From positions 372,001-436,000 of the forward strand of contig NZ_JAUSCJ010000022.1 in the NCBI RefSeq assembly GCF_030651185.1: a stretch of 64,000 nucleotides of DNA, given 5' to 3'. This DNA is from Phenylobacterium sp. (lineage in GTDB: Bacteria > Pseudomonadota > Alphaproteobacteria > Caulobacterales > Caulobacteraceae). The notes beneath the pieces are model-generated. The model searched no databases and was not told where the DNA came from. It saw only the letters and a list, made by a program, of their open reading frames with translations. Position numbers and translations under genes: made by a program. Below, in pieces: positions 44,627 through 52,258 of this stretch (the first letter of the stretch is position 1; the number at the start of each line of letters is the position of its first letter).

Positions 44627-45205
44627 TCACGGCATGCCGCAGAGGCTTTTGTCGGCCATGACGCGCTGCTCGGGGGTCAGGACCCGGTAGAGGCCCACGA
44701 CCGCCGTCCGGGACTTGTGGAGCGCCTTGAGGTGCGCCTTCATCATCGTTTCGTGGTGTGCGAGGCGTTCGGGGAGCGGCTTGGCCATCATCATCGCCAT
44801 CATGCCGTCGCCGGCCGGCTTGGCGTCGGACTTCATAGGCATCGGCATGGTCATGCCGGCGGACATTGGGTGGGGATCGGCCTTCGCCGCCTCCGCAAAG
44901 GTGTTCCACGCTCCGAGCTGCCGGTCGGTGATGTTGAGCTCGGCCTTCAGACCTGACAGACGCGGCTCGGACAGGCCCATGCAATGCATAGGCGCCATCT
45001 CCATCATGCCCCCCTTCATCCCGCCTTTGGCCATCATGCCGCCCTTCGCGGCGGGCGTGGCGGGCGCGGCGGGCGTGGCTGGCGCGGCGGCCCGGTCAGG
45101 CGCGTGGCTGTGGTCGTGGGGTGGCGCAGGCTGTTCGGCGGCGTAGGCCGGGGCGCCCAACCCGAGGGCGGCGGCGAGCAGCAGGGACTTGAAGGACATG
45201 GGCAT
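44627..45205 (-). CDS. Periplasmic Spy/CpxP-like LTXXQ protein, Met- and His-rich
   Basis: A 192-residue exported protein: signal peptide FKSLLLAAALGLGAPAYAA, then a His-rich run (PPHDHSHAPD), an Ala/Pro linker with GGMMAKGGMKGGMM repeats, and a helical core with LNITDRQLGAWNTFAEAAK and LYRVLTPEQRVMADK, the LTxxQ motif typical of Spy/CpxP/ZraP. Many Met residues (MTMPMPMK, MMAMMMAKP) suggest binding of copper or silver ions; the same feature is seen in ZraP-like and PcoE-like proteins. The gene stands alone in an accessory patch. A closely spaced second ATG (MSFK) may be the real start. Confidence 0.8.
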   Translation of the reverse strand: MPMSFKSLLLAAALGLGAPAYAAEQPAPPHDHSHAPDRAAAPATPAAPATPAAKGGMMAKGGMKGGMMEMAPMHCMGLSEPRLSGLKAELNITDRQLGAWNTFAEAAKADPHPMSAGMTMPMPMKSDAKPAGDGMMAMMMAKPLPERLAHHETMMKAHLKALHKSRTAVVGLYRVLTPEQRVMADKSLCGMP

Positions 45206-45458
45206 GGCGTTTGGCTTTCTGGATCAGGCAGATCCGTTCAGCGCAGTATTCACCGACCTGTCCCCGGCATCCTTGATCTGCCACAAACACGGCGCCCCTC
45301 GTTAGGTTCCGGTCCCGGCCGATTGTCCGCTCCCCCCTGAACGCCCGTCGGAGGGTCTGCTATCCAGCACCGAGCCGGAACGTCTGCTTCCGGGCGTCGA
45401 TCTTCAGGCAGGTTCCGACCCATCTGGGACGTTGGGGACGTTAGCAGACTTGCACGGA
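45206..45458. other. 253-bp intergenic region with repeated GTCTGCT words
   Basis: No gene seen. It contains GTCTGCT at 45355-45361 and 45382-45388 and the inverted copy AGCAGAC at 45443-45449. The longer word GGAGGGTCTGCTATC (45350-45364) recurs at 45990-46004. Probably remnants of dispersed intergenic elements. Confidence 0.5.
45350..45364 (+). repeat. 15-bp direct repeat, copy 1
   Basis: GGAGGGTCTGCTATC, identical at 45990-46004; the two copies bracket the lipoprotein gene at 45459-45926. Confidence 0.6.
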
Positions 45459-45926
45459 TTATTTCTCAGCCGCGCGCTGCGAATGGAAAAAGTCGATTTT
45501 CCAGCTCCCGTCCTGACGAACCAGTACGGCGGACTCTAGCCAGCGGACAGGTCGGACGTCAGGTGGGATACCGGCGCTGCCCACGTTCTCCCATGCGGAC
45601 CATGCCACTTCGCAGCGGAGCTTTGTGTCTAATGGGCCTACCGACCAATTGAGTTGCACGCCTCGAGAGTGAGCATCCCGCACTACGTTTACTAATTCGG
45701 TCCCGGCGAAACGCTTGCCAACATCGAATGAGTAAAACGAAGCGGTAGTCAGGCGCTGGAACGCGACCTTATCTTCCTTCTGAAGCGCATCGAAAAAGGC
45801 GTGGACGGTCTGCTCGATTTCGCCACTAGCCCCGGGCGGGGCGGAGCAGCTGGACTGACGGGCATGAGCGCACCCCGTAAGCATGACGGCCGATACGAAC
45901 GCGAGAGAATAGGTGAGCGCCTTCAT
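45459..45926 (-). CDS. Lipoprotein with SnoaL/NTF2-like fold
   Basis: A 155-residue protein with a lipoprotein signal (AFVSAVMLTGCAHA; the Cys at residue 19 is the lipidation site). The mature domain begins EIEQTVHAFFDALQKEDKVAFQRLTTASFYSFDVGKRF, the pattern of SnoaL-like/DUF4440 proteins, and closes with VLVRQDGSWKIDFFHSQR. A ligand or enzymatic role is unknown. Codon choice and base composition (more A and T, such as ACTAAT and TTATCTTCC) are less GC-rich than neighbours, so this gene may be acquired. It lies between two copies of a 15-bp repeat. Confidence 0.75.
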   Translation of the reverse strand: MKALTYSLAFVSAVMLTGCAHARQSSCSAPPGASGEIEQTVHAFFDALQKEDKVAFQRLTTASFYSFDVGKRFAGTELVNVVRDAHSRGVQLNWSVGPLDTKLRCEVAWSAWENVGSAGIPPDVRPVRWLESAVLVRQDGSWKIDFFHSQRAAEK

Positions 45927-45989
45927 ACCCGAAAATTAGGCTCATTCTTCCTTGGGTCAATGTGCGCTTCCCACCCTTCTCGGAAGTCG

Positions 45990-46004
45990 GGAGGGTCTGC
46001 TATC
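45990..46004 (+). repeat. 15-bp direct repeat, copy 2
   Basis: GGAGGGTCTGCTATC, identical to 45350-45364; 40 bases upstream of the SRAP remnant start. Confidence 0.6.
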
Positions 46005-46044
46005 GGGCATGTTCCTGCTGCTGTCCCACTAGGAGCCCCCGCCC

Positions 46045-46194
46045 ATGTGCAACGAGAACCAGCAGCGGGTGAAGCGCGGCCTGAACGACGACGCCTTCTC
46101 CCAGATCAAAGTCCCCCTCACCTGGACCGACCCGGAGCCCAACGAAAGTGGGGACGCACACGACTTGTGTGGGGCGTCAGGTTCGGCCGGTTAA
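46045..46194 (+). pseudogene. Remnant of a SOS-response-associated (SRAP/YedK-like) peptidase gene, cut by a REP-like element
   Basis: ATG 46045 opens MCNENQQRVKRGLNDDAF and reads on to PLTWTDPEPNE (residue 34) before entering the REP-like element at 46145, where it continues for 15 alien codons to TAA 46192-46194. An N-terminal Met-Cys-Asn is the hallmark of SRAP proteins, whose Cys2 cross-links to abasic DNA, and the following residues resemble a bacterial SRAP N-terminus. The remaining two thirds of the domain are not present downstream, where the Rieske gene ends at 46226. Assignment is inference from a short stretch. Confidence 0.55.
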
Positions 46195-46213
46195 GTCTTG
46201 AGGCCCCCACTGT
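46145..46213. repeat. REP-like palindromic element, copy 2 (69 bp)
   Basis: Starts AAAGTGGGGACGCACACGAC and ends CCCCCACTGT; GGGGCGTCAG (46171-46180) lies at the same offset as in copy 1 (43731-43800). Inner arms around ACGACTT and AAGTCTT allow a longer stem. It interrupts the SRAP remnant and ends 13 bases from the Rieske stop codon. Confidence 0.6.
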
Positions 46214-46225
46214 CGGCGTCCGGGT

Positions 46226-47386
46226 CTAGACCACCGGCAGCGGTTCCATGCCCAGGGCTCGCCGGAAAGTGTTGTGGTAGTGGTGCAGGGGCGGCTCGTT
46301 GCGGCCAAACAGCAGCTGGTCCTGCAGGCCGGCGGCCAGGGCGCGCTGGGTGGTCTCGGCGGTGGCGTAGTCTTCGGCGGCCACCACGGCGGTGAAGCCC
46401 TCGGCGAACAGCATGGCCATCCCCGGATTTTCCGCCAGAATCTGACGGTCGAAATAATAGCTGATCTGCGAGATGGAGCGGCCGGGGTTCTCCGGGTCGG
46501 GATAGACGCGCACCACGGCGATGCGCTTGTTGCCGACGTTCACCACCACATTGGGGAACAGGAAATAGACCGGGAAGCCGCCCTGCTCGATGGTCCAGTC
46601 GGCCTCGGGCTGGCCCCGCAGCTCGTCGATCCCCTTCAGGCAGAGCACCATGCGGTGGTTGCGCTGGTAGGAGCGGTAGGACAGCACGTCGCCGTGGAAG
46701 TTGTTGGCCAGGGTGTCCTTGTGCAGGCGCTTGAAGTGATAGGTTTCGCCGAAGGTGTCGGTGGCGAGTTTCCAGTTCAGCTTCATGTCCAGGGTCTGTT
46801 CGTGCGCCAGGACATAGCGGCCCCAGTCCCAGTGCTGGAGATCGTCGGCGACGCCCTGGAAGAGGGCGTCGGGGTCGATCGTCCCCTTCGGATCGGGATG
46901 GACCAGCAGGAAGCCGAACCGCTCGGCGGCCGGCAGTTCGATCAGGCCCAGGCAGCTCTTGTCGATGGTTCCGAACTGTTCCTCCTGCGGCACGCCGATC
47001 AGGGCGCCCGTGGCGTCATAGGTCCAGGCGTGGAAGGGGCAGGAGAACCGCGACTTCAGGCCCCGGCGCGCCTGTTCCACCATCGGCCCGCGATGGCGGC
47101 AGGAGTTGAGGAAGGCGCGAACCTGGCCCGCCTTGTCCCGGGTCAGCAGGATCGGGATGCCGAGGTCGTTGCAGGTGATGAAGCTGCCCGGCTCGGGCAG
47201 GTCGGCGGTCATGCCGACGATCTGCGGATGGCCCCGGAAGAAGGTCTCCCATTCGCGTTGGGCAAGGTCGGGACAGGTGTAGGTGCTGGCGGGACAGGAC
47301 ATCACCCCGCCGGCGTCGGCGTTCACGCCCGCGTCGAGCTGGGTCATCAGTTCGCGCAGGACTTCGATCTGGACGGCGGGTTTCAT
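46226..47386 (-). CDS. Rieske [2Fe-2S] aromatic ring-hydroxylating oxygenase, alpha subunit
   Basis: A 386-residue protein with a Rieske centre: CRHRGPMVE (near residue 93) and CPFHAWTYD (near residue 113) supply two Cys and two His. The catalytic domain has DTFGETYHFKRLHKDT (near residue 205), with the conserved Asp bridge, two His ligands of the mononuclear iron and a C-terminal Asp/Glu. Aromatic or N-demethylating oxygenation is expected; no reductase or beta subunit is adjacent. The ATG overlaps the TetR stop as ATGA, so both are in one transcript under the operator at 47984. Confidence 0.88.
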   Translation of the reverse strand: MKPAVQIEVLRELMTQLDAGVNADAGGVMSCPASTYTCPDLAQREWETFFRGHPQIVGMTADLPEPGSFITCNDLGIPILLTRDKAGQVRAFLNSCRHRGPMVEQARRGLKSRFSCPFHAWTYDATGALIGVPQEEQFGTIDKSCLGLIELPAAERFGFLLVHPDPKGTIDPDALFQGVADDLQHWDWGRYVLAHEQTLDMKLNWKLATDTFGETYHFKRLHKDTLANNFHGDVLSYRSYQRNHRMVLCLKGIDELRGQPEADWTIEQGGFPVYFLFPNVVVNVGNKRIAVVRVYPDPENPGRSISQISYYFDRQILAENPGMAMLFAEGFTAVVAAEDYATAETTQRALAAGLQDQLLFGRNEPPLHHYHNTFRRALGMEPLPVV

Positions 47387-47976
47387 GTCGAGGCTACCTC
47401 GGTGGGGATGGCGGCGCTGAGGACGCGGAAGGTGGTGGCGATCTGGTCGCGGCGGGCCTGGAGGGGCTGGGCGCGGCGGCTGGAGACCCGCAGGCCCTGG
47501 TTGACCAGCATCAGGAAGGCGGCCAACTCGTCGGCCTGGGCCGGCGGGCATCCGGCGTCCCGCAGGCAGGCCTCGAACCCGGCCTGAACCTCGCCCAGCC
47601 GGGTCGCGGCGTGGGCGCTGAGCCCGTCATCGACGTCGGCCATTTCCAGCACGGTGTTCACCAGCAGGCAGCCCCACTCCGGCTGACCGCCCGGCGGGTC
47701 GACGACACTGCGGTCGAAGAACTGGCGCAGGGCCTCCAGGGGCGGCTGGGCGGCGCGGGCGCGGGCCAGGATCTGCAGGGTGCGGGCGGCGAACAGGTCC
47801 AGGCATTCGGCCATCAGGCCGCGCTTGTCGCCGAAGGCGGCGTAGAGGCTGCTGCGGCTGATCGCCATTGCGGTGAGCAGGTCGGGCAGGGAAGCGGCCT
47901 GATAGCCCTGGCGCCAGAACACCCGCATCGCCCGGTCGAGGGCGGCGTCGCGGTCGAATTCCAGAGGGCGGGCCAT
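47383..47976 (-). CDS. TetR/AcrR family transcriptional regulator
   Basis: A 197-residue repressor-like protein. The helix-turn-helix FDRDAALDRAMRVFWRQGYQAASLPDLLTAMAISRSSLYAAFGDKRGL covers residues 6-55 and matches the TetR N-terminal domain, with a ligand-binding helical C-terminal half. It is directly upstream of the Rieske gene (ATGA overlap), and a 22-bp inverted repeat eight bases before its ATG fits autoregulation. The likely inducer is a substrate of the Rieske oxygenase. ATG 47976 is preferred to 47994. Confidence 0.9.
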   Translation of the reverse strand: MARPLEFDRDAALDRAMRVFWRQGYQAASLPDLLTAMAISRSSLYAAFGDKRGLMAECLDLFAARTLQILARARAAQPPLEALRQFFDRSVVDPPGGQPEWGCLLVNTVLEMADVDDGLSAHAATRLGEVQAGFEACLRDAGCPPAQADELAAFLMLVNQGLRVSSRRAQPLQARRDQIATTFRVLSAAIPTEVAST

Positions 47977-47983
47977 GTGGACA

Positions 47984-48005
47984 TTCTGGATCAATCAGTC
48001 CAGAA
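47984..48005. promoter_or_regulatory. TetR-type operator upstream of the tetR-Rieske unit
   Basis: TTCTGGA (47984-47990) and TCCAGAA (47999-48005) are perfect 7-bp inverted arms with an 8-bp spacer, seven bases from the TetR start codon. The layout is that of an autoregulatory TetR operator. Confidence 0.7.
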
Positions 48006-48113
48006 CGCAAGGGTGTTTGCGTATCAGAGGGGGCGGGAGGATGGTCTGGACCCGACCTGCCTGCCACGCCAAACACGGCAAGCCTGACTGTCTTGTGAAC
48101 CCGAAAGACGCGA

Positions 48114-48614
48114 ATGACGCCCAAGCCGAACCCGGACGCCCGCCTTCGGTGCCAATGCGGGGCCGTGGAATTCAGGGTCTCCGGCCCGCCGATCCTGGGC
48201 GCGGCCTGCCATTGCAGCGACTGCCGGGCGGCGGCGGCTCAGCTTGAAGGCCTCAAGGGCGCCGGCGACCTGCGCGATGCGGAGGGGGGGACGCCCTGCA
48301 TCCTCTTCCGCAAGGACCAGGTGGTGTGTGTGAAAGGCCAGGACCAGCTGCGCGACCATCGGCTCTCTCCCGAGGCGCCGACCCGCCGGGTGATCGCCTC
48401 GTGCTGCGACACCCCGATGTTCCTGGACTTCGAGAAGGGCCACTGGTTCTCGGTGTACCGCGCCCGGCTGGGGCCAGAGGCGCCGCCGCTGCAGATGCGG
48501 ATCAAGACCGGCGCGACCCGGCCCGCGGGTCCCCTGCCCAGCTTCGCCGGCTATCCGCCAAGGTTCATGTTCAAACTGATGGCCGCTCGTCTGGCGATGA
48601 TGATCGGCCGCTGA
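48114..48614 (+). CDS. GFA/CENP-V family protein (glutathione-dependent formaldehyde-activating-like)
   Basis: A 166-residue zinc protein. The Cys ligands are in LRCQCGAVEFRV (near residue 12), AACHCSDCRA (near residue 31) and ASCCDTPMFLDF (near residue 95), the fold seen in GFA enzymes, though the substrate of many members is unknown and spontaneous formaldehyde conjugation is disputed. It begins upstream of the GNAT gene by 19 bases and they may be co-transcribed. Divergent from tetR. Confidence 0.85.
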   Translation: MTPKPNPDARLRCQCGAVEFRVSGPPILGAACHCSDCRAAAAQLEGLKGAGDLRDAEGGTPCILFRKDQVVCVKGQDQLRDHRLSPEAPTRRVIASCCDTPMFLDFEKGHWFSVYRARLGPEAPPLQMRIKTGATRPAGPLPSFAGYPPRFMFKLMAARLAMMIGR

Positions 48615-48633
48615 TCGCTGGCGGGAGCGGCAG

Positions 48634-49131
48634 ATGTCCGACCTTGAAATCACCCTGGCCCAGCCGCACGAGCGGGCGGCGCTCGAGAACCTGATGCAGC
48701 TCTATGTCCACGACTTCTCGGAGCAGTGGTCGGACCAGGCGCGCGGGGAGGTGGGGGCGGATGGTCGATTCGAGGCCTATCCGCTGGACGCCTATTGGGC
48801 TGAGCCGGAGCGTGTCCCGCTGCTGATCCGGCGCGGCGGCCATCTGGCGGGCTTCGCCTTGCTGAACACCCACAGCCATTCGGGCCGGGCGATCGACCGC
48901 AGCGTCGCGGAGTTCTTCATCCTGCGGAAGCACCGGCGCGGTGGGGTCGGCCTGGCCGCGGCCCGGGCGATCCTCGCCCGCTATCCGGGGCTCTGGGAGG
49001 CGGCGGTGGCGCGGCGCAACACCGGGGCCCTGCCGTTCTGGCGCAAGGTCGCGGCGGCCTATGCGGAGGTCGAGGAGATCGACGTGGTCAGCGAGGACTG
49101 GAACGGCCCGGTGCTGCGCTTCCGGGTCTAG
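48634..49131 (+). CDS. GNAT family N-acetyltransferase
   Basis: A 165-residue acetyltransferase with the GNAT layout: ALENLMQLYVHDFSEQW near the start, LAGFALLNTHS (strand 4) near residue 70, then FFILRKHRRGGVGLAAARAIL (near residue 90), which includes the R/Q-x-x-G-x-G/A acetyl-CoA site (HRRGGVG), and VARRNTGALPFWRKV near residue 125. The acceptor is unknown. It sits 19 bases after the GFA gene. Confidence 0.85.
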   Translation: MSDLEITLAQPHERAALENLMQLYVHDFSEQWSDQARGEVGADGRFEAYPLDAYWAEPERVPLLIRRGGHLAGFALLNTHSHSGRAIDRSVAEFFILRKHRRGGVGLAAARAILARYPGLWEAAVARRNTGALPFWRKVAAAYAEVEEIDVVSEDWNGPVLRFRV

Positions 49132-49183
49132 GCCGGCAAGCGCGCGGTTTTCAAAGCGGCGTCTGGCGGCCTAGAACCCTCCC

Positions 49184-49906
49184 ATGATCCGCCTCTTCGT
49201 GCCCCACGATCTCGCCGCCACCCTCGCCCTGCCGCTGGACGACGGGCAGAGCCGCTATCTGGCCGCGGTGATGCGCCAGGTCGTGGGCGACGAGCTGCTG
49301 GTGTTCAACGGCCGCGACGGGGAGTGGCGGGCCAGCATCATCGAGACCGGCAAGCGCCGGGTGATTCTGCGGGCCGACCGGCTGGAGCGGCCGCAGGCGT
49401 TTGGTCCAGACCTCGACCTGGTGATCGCGGTGGTCAAGCGCGGGCGGCTGGAGACCATCGTCGAGAAGGCGGCCGAACTGGGGGCGCGCCGGGTGCGGCC
49501 GGTGCTGACCGAGCGGACCAACGCCGACCGGGTGCGGGTGGACCGGCTGCAGGCCATCGCCGTGGAGGCCGCCGAGCAGACCGGCCGCCTGGACGTGCCC
49601 GAAATCCTGGAACCGGTGAAGCTGGCCAGGCTGCTGAAGGACTGGAGCGGCCGTCGGCTGCTGTTCTGCGACGAGGCCGGCGACGCCAAGCCGGTGATCG
49701 AGGCGCTTTCCGATGTGGCTTCCGCGCCATGGGGCATCCTGATCGGGCCCGAAGGCGGGTTCTCTCCGGCCGAGCGCGAAGGCTTGCGCAGCCTCGATTT
49801 CACGGTCCCGGCGACGCTCGGCCCCCGGATCCTGCGGGCCGACACCGCGGCCATCAGCGCCATGACCCTGTGGCAAGCGACCCTGGGGGACTGGCGAACC
49901 TCTTGA
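49184..49906 (+). CDS. rsmE: 16S rRNA (uracil(1498)-N(3))-methyltransferase
   Basis: A 240-residue SPOUT methyltransferase. N-terminal PUA-like part RLFVPHDLAATLALPLD, then the catalytic knot: IVEKAAELGARRVRPVLTERTN (near residue 90), AAEQTGRLDVPEIL, and the SAM-binding LIGPEGGFSPAEREGL (near residue 185) followed by LGPRILRADTAAISAMTLWQ. The enzyme methylates U1498 in the 30S subunit. It lies 101 bases upstream of gshA. Confidence 0.93.
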   Translation: MIRLFVPHDLAATLALPLDDGQSRYLAAVMRQVVGDELLVFNGRDGEWRASIIETGKRRVILRADRLERPQAFGPDLDLVIAVVKRGRLETIVEKAAELGARRVRPVLTERTNADRVRVDRLQAIAVEAAEQTGRLDVPEILEPVKLARLLKDWSGRRLLFCDEAGDAKPVIEALSDVASAPWGILIGPEGGFSPAEREGLRSLDFTVPATLGPRILRADTAAISAMTLWQATLGDWRTS

Positions 49907-50007
49907 GCTTTGAAGAATTGCGCCCACCTGAGTGAACGGCGTAAAGATCGCCGCCGCTTCGGGATCGATGCCCGTTGGGCGTGTTTGTGTGGGTTGGGGA
50001 GATACAT

Positions 50008-51366
50008 ATGGCCGACGTCCTGGGCGACGACCGACCCCTCACGTTCGAGGATCTGGTCCACTGGTTCGAAGAAGGCGAGAAGCCGGCCGACCAATGGCGG
50101 GTGGGCGCCGAGCACGAGAAGTTCGTGTTCCGCCTGGGGAGCCACGAGCCGGTCGCCTATGACGGTCCCAAGGGCATCAAGGCGCTGCTGGACGGCCTGA
50201 CCCGCTTTGGCTGGAAGGGCGTCTATGAGGGCGAGCACATCATCGCCCTGGAACGCGGCAAGGCCAATGTGAGCCTGGAGCCCGGCGGCCAGTTCGAGCT
50301 TTCCGGCGCGCCGCTGGAGACCATGCACGACATCTGCGAGGAGACCGGGACCCACCTGCAGGAGGTCAAGGTCGTGGCCGACGAGCTGGGCCTGGGGTTC
50401 CTGGGCCTTGGCCACACGCCGATCTGGAAGCGTGACGAGGTGCCGGTCATGCCCAAGGGCCGCTACAAGATCATGCGGGAATACATGCCCAAGGTCGGCG
50501 GTCTGGGCCTGGACATGATGTTCCGCACCTGCACGGTGCAGGCCAATCTCGACTTCGGCTCCGAGGCCGACATGATCGCCAAGTTCCGGGTGAGCCTGGC
50601 GCTGCAGCCGATCGTGACAGCCCTGTTCGCCAATTCGCCCTTCGTGGAGGGCAAGCCGTCGGGCTGGCTTTCCAGCCGCGCCCGCATCTGGACCGACACC
50701 GATCCCGACCGCACCGGCATGCTGGGCTTCGTCTTCGAGGACGGGTTCACCTACGAGACCTATGCCCGCTATGCGATGAACGTGCCGATGTACTTCGCCA
50801 AGCGCGACGGCAAGTACATCGACCTGGCCGGCAAATCCTTCGTCAAGTTCATGGCCGGCGAGCTGCCGGAGATGCCGGGCCAGCGTCCGAGCCTCAAGGA
50901 CTGGGCCGACCACACCACCACCCTGTTCCCGGAAGTGCGCCTGAAGCAGTACCTGGAGATGCGCGGCGCCGACGCCGGGCCCTGGGGCCGGCTCTGCGCC
51001 CTTCCGGCCCTGTGGACGGGGATCTTCTACGACCAGGCGGCCCTGGCCGCGGCCTGGGACCTCTGCAAGGACTGGTCGGTGGACGACCACGAGCGCCTGC
51101 GCGCCGACGTCGCCCGCATCGGCCTGAAGGCGCAGGTCAATGGCCGCAGCGTGCAGGACGTCGCTCGCGACATGGTGGCGATCGCGCGAGCGGGCCTGAA
51201 GAACCGCAACCGCCTGAACGGCGGCATGATCGACGAGACTGGCTATCTCACCGAACTGGAAGAGATCGCCGACAGCGGCGTGACCCCGGCCGAACGGCTG
51301 CTGGAGCTGTACAACGGCCCCTGGGCCGGCGACGCCAGCAAGGTGTTCGAGGCGTTCGCTTACTAG
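50008..51366 (+). CDS. gshA: Glutamate--cysteine ligase (plant/alphaproteobacterial type)
   Basis: A 452-residue enzyme of the plant-like GshA group, making gamma-glutamylcysteine, the first step of glutathione. Typical segments are WRVGAEHEKFVFRL (near residue 30), GANVSLEPGGQFELSGAPL (near residue 90), RTCTVQANLDFGSEADM (near residue 172) and the end FYDQAALAAAWDLCKDW. ATG 50008 is preceded by GGGGAG; the longer ORF would add a non-conserved leader. Glutathione made by this enzyme could serve the MAPEG and GFA proteins in the window. Confidence 0.93.
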   Translation: MADVLGDDRPLTFEDLVHWFEEGEKPADQWRVGAEHEKFVFRLGSHEPVAYDGPKGIKALLDGLTRFGWKGVYEGEHIIALERGKANVSLEPGGQFELSGAPLETMHDICEETGTHLQEVKVVADELGLGFLGLGHTPIWKRDEVPVMPKGRYKIMREYMPKVGGLGLDMMFRTCTVQANLDFGSEADMIAKFRVSLALQPIVTALFANSPFVEGKPSGWLSSRARIWTDTDPDRTGMLGFVFEDGFTYETYARYAMNVPMYFAKRDGKYIDLAGKSFVKFMAGELPEMPGQRPSLKDWADHTTTLFPEVRLKQYLEMRGADAGPWGRLCALPALWTGIFYDQAALAAAWDLCKDWSVDDHERLRADVARIGLKAQVNGRSVQDVARDMVAIARAGLKNRNRLNGGMIDETGYLTELEEIADSGVTPAERLLELYNGPWAGDASKVFEAFAY

Positions 51367-51405
51367 CAGCGCGCACCTTTCTCCCCTTGCGGGCGTAAAC
51401 AACCC

Positions 51406-51505
51406 CCGTCATCCCGGGCGACCCACAGGGGAGACCCGGGACCCAGGGGGATTGAATGCGGCCCCTGGGTCCCGGCTCTCCGCTTCGCTGCGGCCGGGAT
51501 GACGG
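51406..51505. repeat. 100-bp palindromic intergenic element
   Basis: Outer arms CCGTCATCCCGG (51406-51417) and CCGGGATGACGG (51494-51505) are perfect complements, with inner arms CCGGGACCCAGGGG and CCCCTGGGTCCCGG. It resembles dispersed repeats common between genes of alphaproteobacteria. No coding potential. Confidence 0.7.
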
Positions 51506-51532
51506 TTGAATTCTAGCGCTTCGCGCGGTCCC

Positions 51533-51554
51533 CCTCCCCCGTGAACAGGGGAGG
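51533..51554. repeat. Hairpin CCTCCCC/GGGGAGG
   Basis: Seven-bp inverted arms with an eight-base loop, next to the 100-bp palindrome, in the gap between the convergent gshA and DUF427 genes. It could act as a weak terminator for gshA, although no T-run follows. Confidence 0.5.
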
Positions 51555-51569
51555 AAAGGTGGGCCGGCG

Positions 51570-52073
51570 CTAAACTCGCTCCGCCCCTGGCCCATCATCG
51601 GTGTTGGCCGGCCAGTGGTCCTTCTGGCTGGCGCCGGAGCCTGAGTCGGTGTGCTGGACCGCCTCGTCGATGGCGCGGCGTTTGGTGTGGACGTGAGTCG
51701 GGTCGACGGCGTCGTCGTCCACCGCGTAGATTTCGAACCTGTCGGGATAGAAGGCCAGCCGTCCGCGGATCTGCTCCATGGCCGGGAAGGGCTCCTCATA
51801 GGTCCAGACGCCGTTCTCGGCGAAGTCCCCGTCCATCAGCACCGTGTAATAGGCCGCGTCGCCCTTGTAGGGGCAGTGGGTCGTGCGGTCGGTGCGGGAG
51901 AAGTACTCCATGGAGACGTCCTCGCGCGGGAAGTAGATGGCCGGCTTGTAGGCGGCCTCCTTCAGAACCACCGCGTCGCCCGAATCGGCGATGACGTGGC
52001 CGGCGAACTTCACCCGCCAGCGGCCTTCGCCGGGGCTGATGGTGATGGGGTGGTCGGGACCGGGAATTTTCAT
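51570..52073 (-). CDS. DUF427 family protein
   Basis: A 167-residue protein of DUF427. The N-terminus HPITISPGEGRWRVKFAGHVIADSGDAVVLKEA is the typical strand-rich opening, and PAIYFPREDVSMEYFSRTDRTTHCPYKGDAAYYTV (near residue 50) holds the family's RTxxxCPYKG block. A nucleotide- or quinone-binding enzyme role has been suggested for the family, but function is unknown. Divergent from the POT gene. Start at 52073 fits the family; 52100 would add nine residues. Confidence 0.88.
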   Translation of the reverse strand: MKIPGPDHPITISPGEGRWRVKFAGHVIADSGDAVVLKEAAYKPAIYFPREDVSMEYFSRTDRTTHCPYKGDAAYYTVLMDGDFAENGVWTYEEPFPAMEQIRGRLAFYPDRFEIYAVDDDAVDPTHVHTKRRAIDEAVQHTDSGSGASQKDHWPANTDDGPGAERV

Positions 52074-52258
52074 GGGATGCGCCTCCTTGAGCAGACTCAA
52101 CGCCTGAGATGGGGGCCTGGGTCCAGGGGCGCCATGGAGGGGGTGGCCGCTTGCTTGTGCTGACGAGTTCGCCGTGATCTTCTCGCGCCAAACAAGCCCG
52201 GCGGGGGTGAAACAACCCCGATAGCTGCCGGCCTCCCAAGGATTGGAAGACCGACTTC

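Noticed and set aside
46005..46045. LexA box (GTTC-N7-GTTC) upstream of the SRAP remnant
   Set aside because: Only the first half-site (GTTC) is present; the second reads TGTC, so it is not a supported site.
49255..51402. 715-codon ORF on the minus strand
   Set aside because: Antisense to rsmE and gshA, which are well conserved; no domain is visible.
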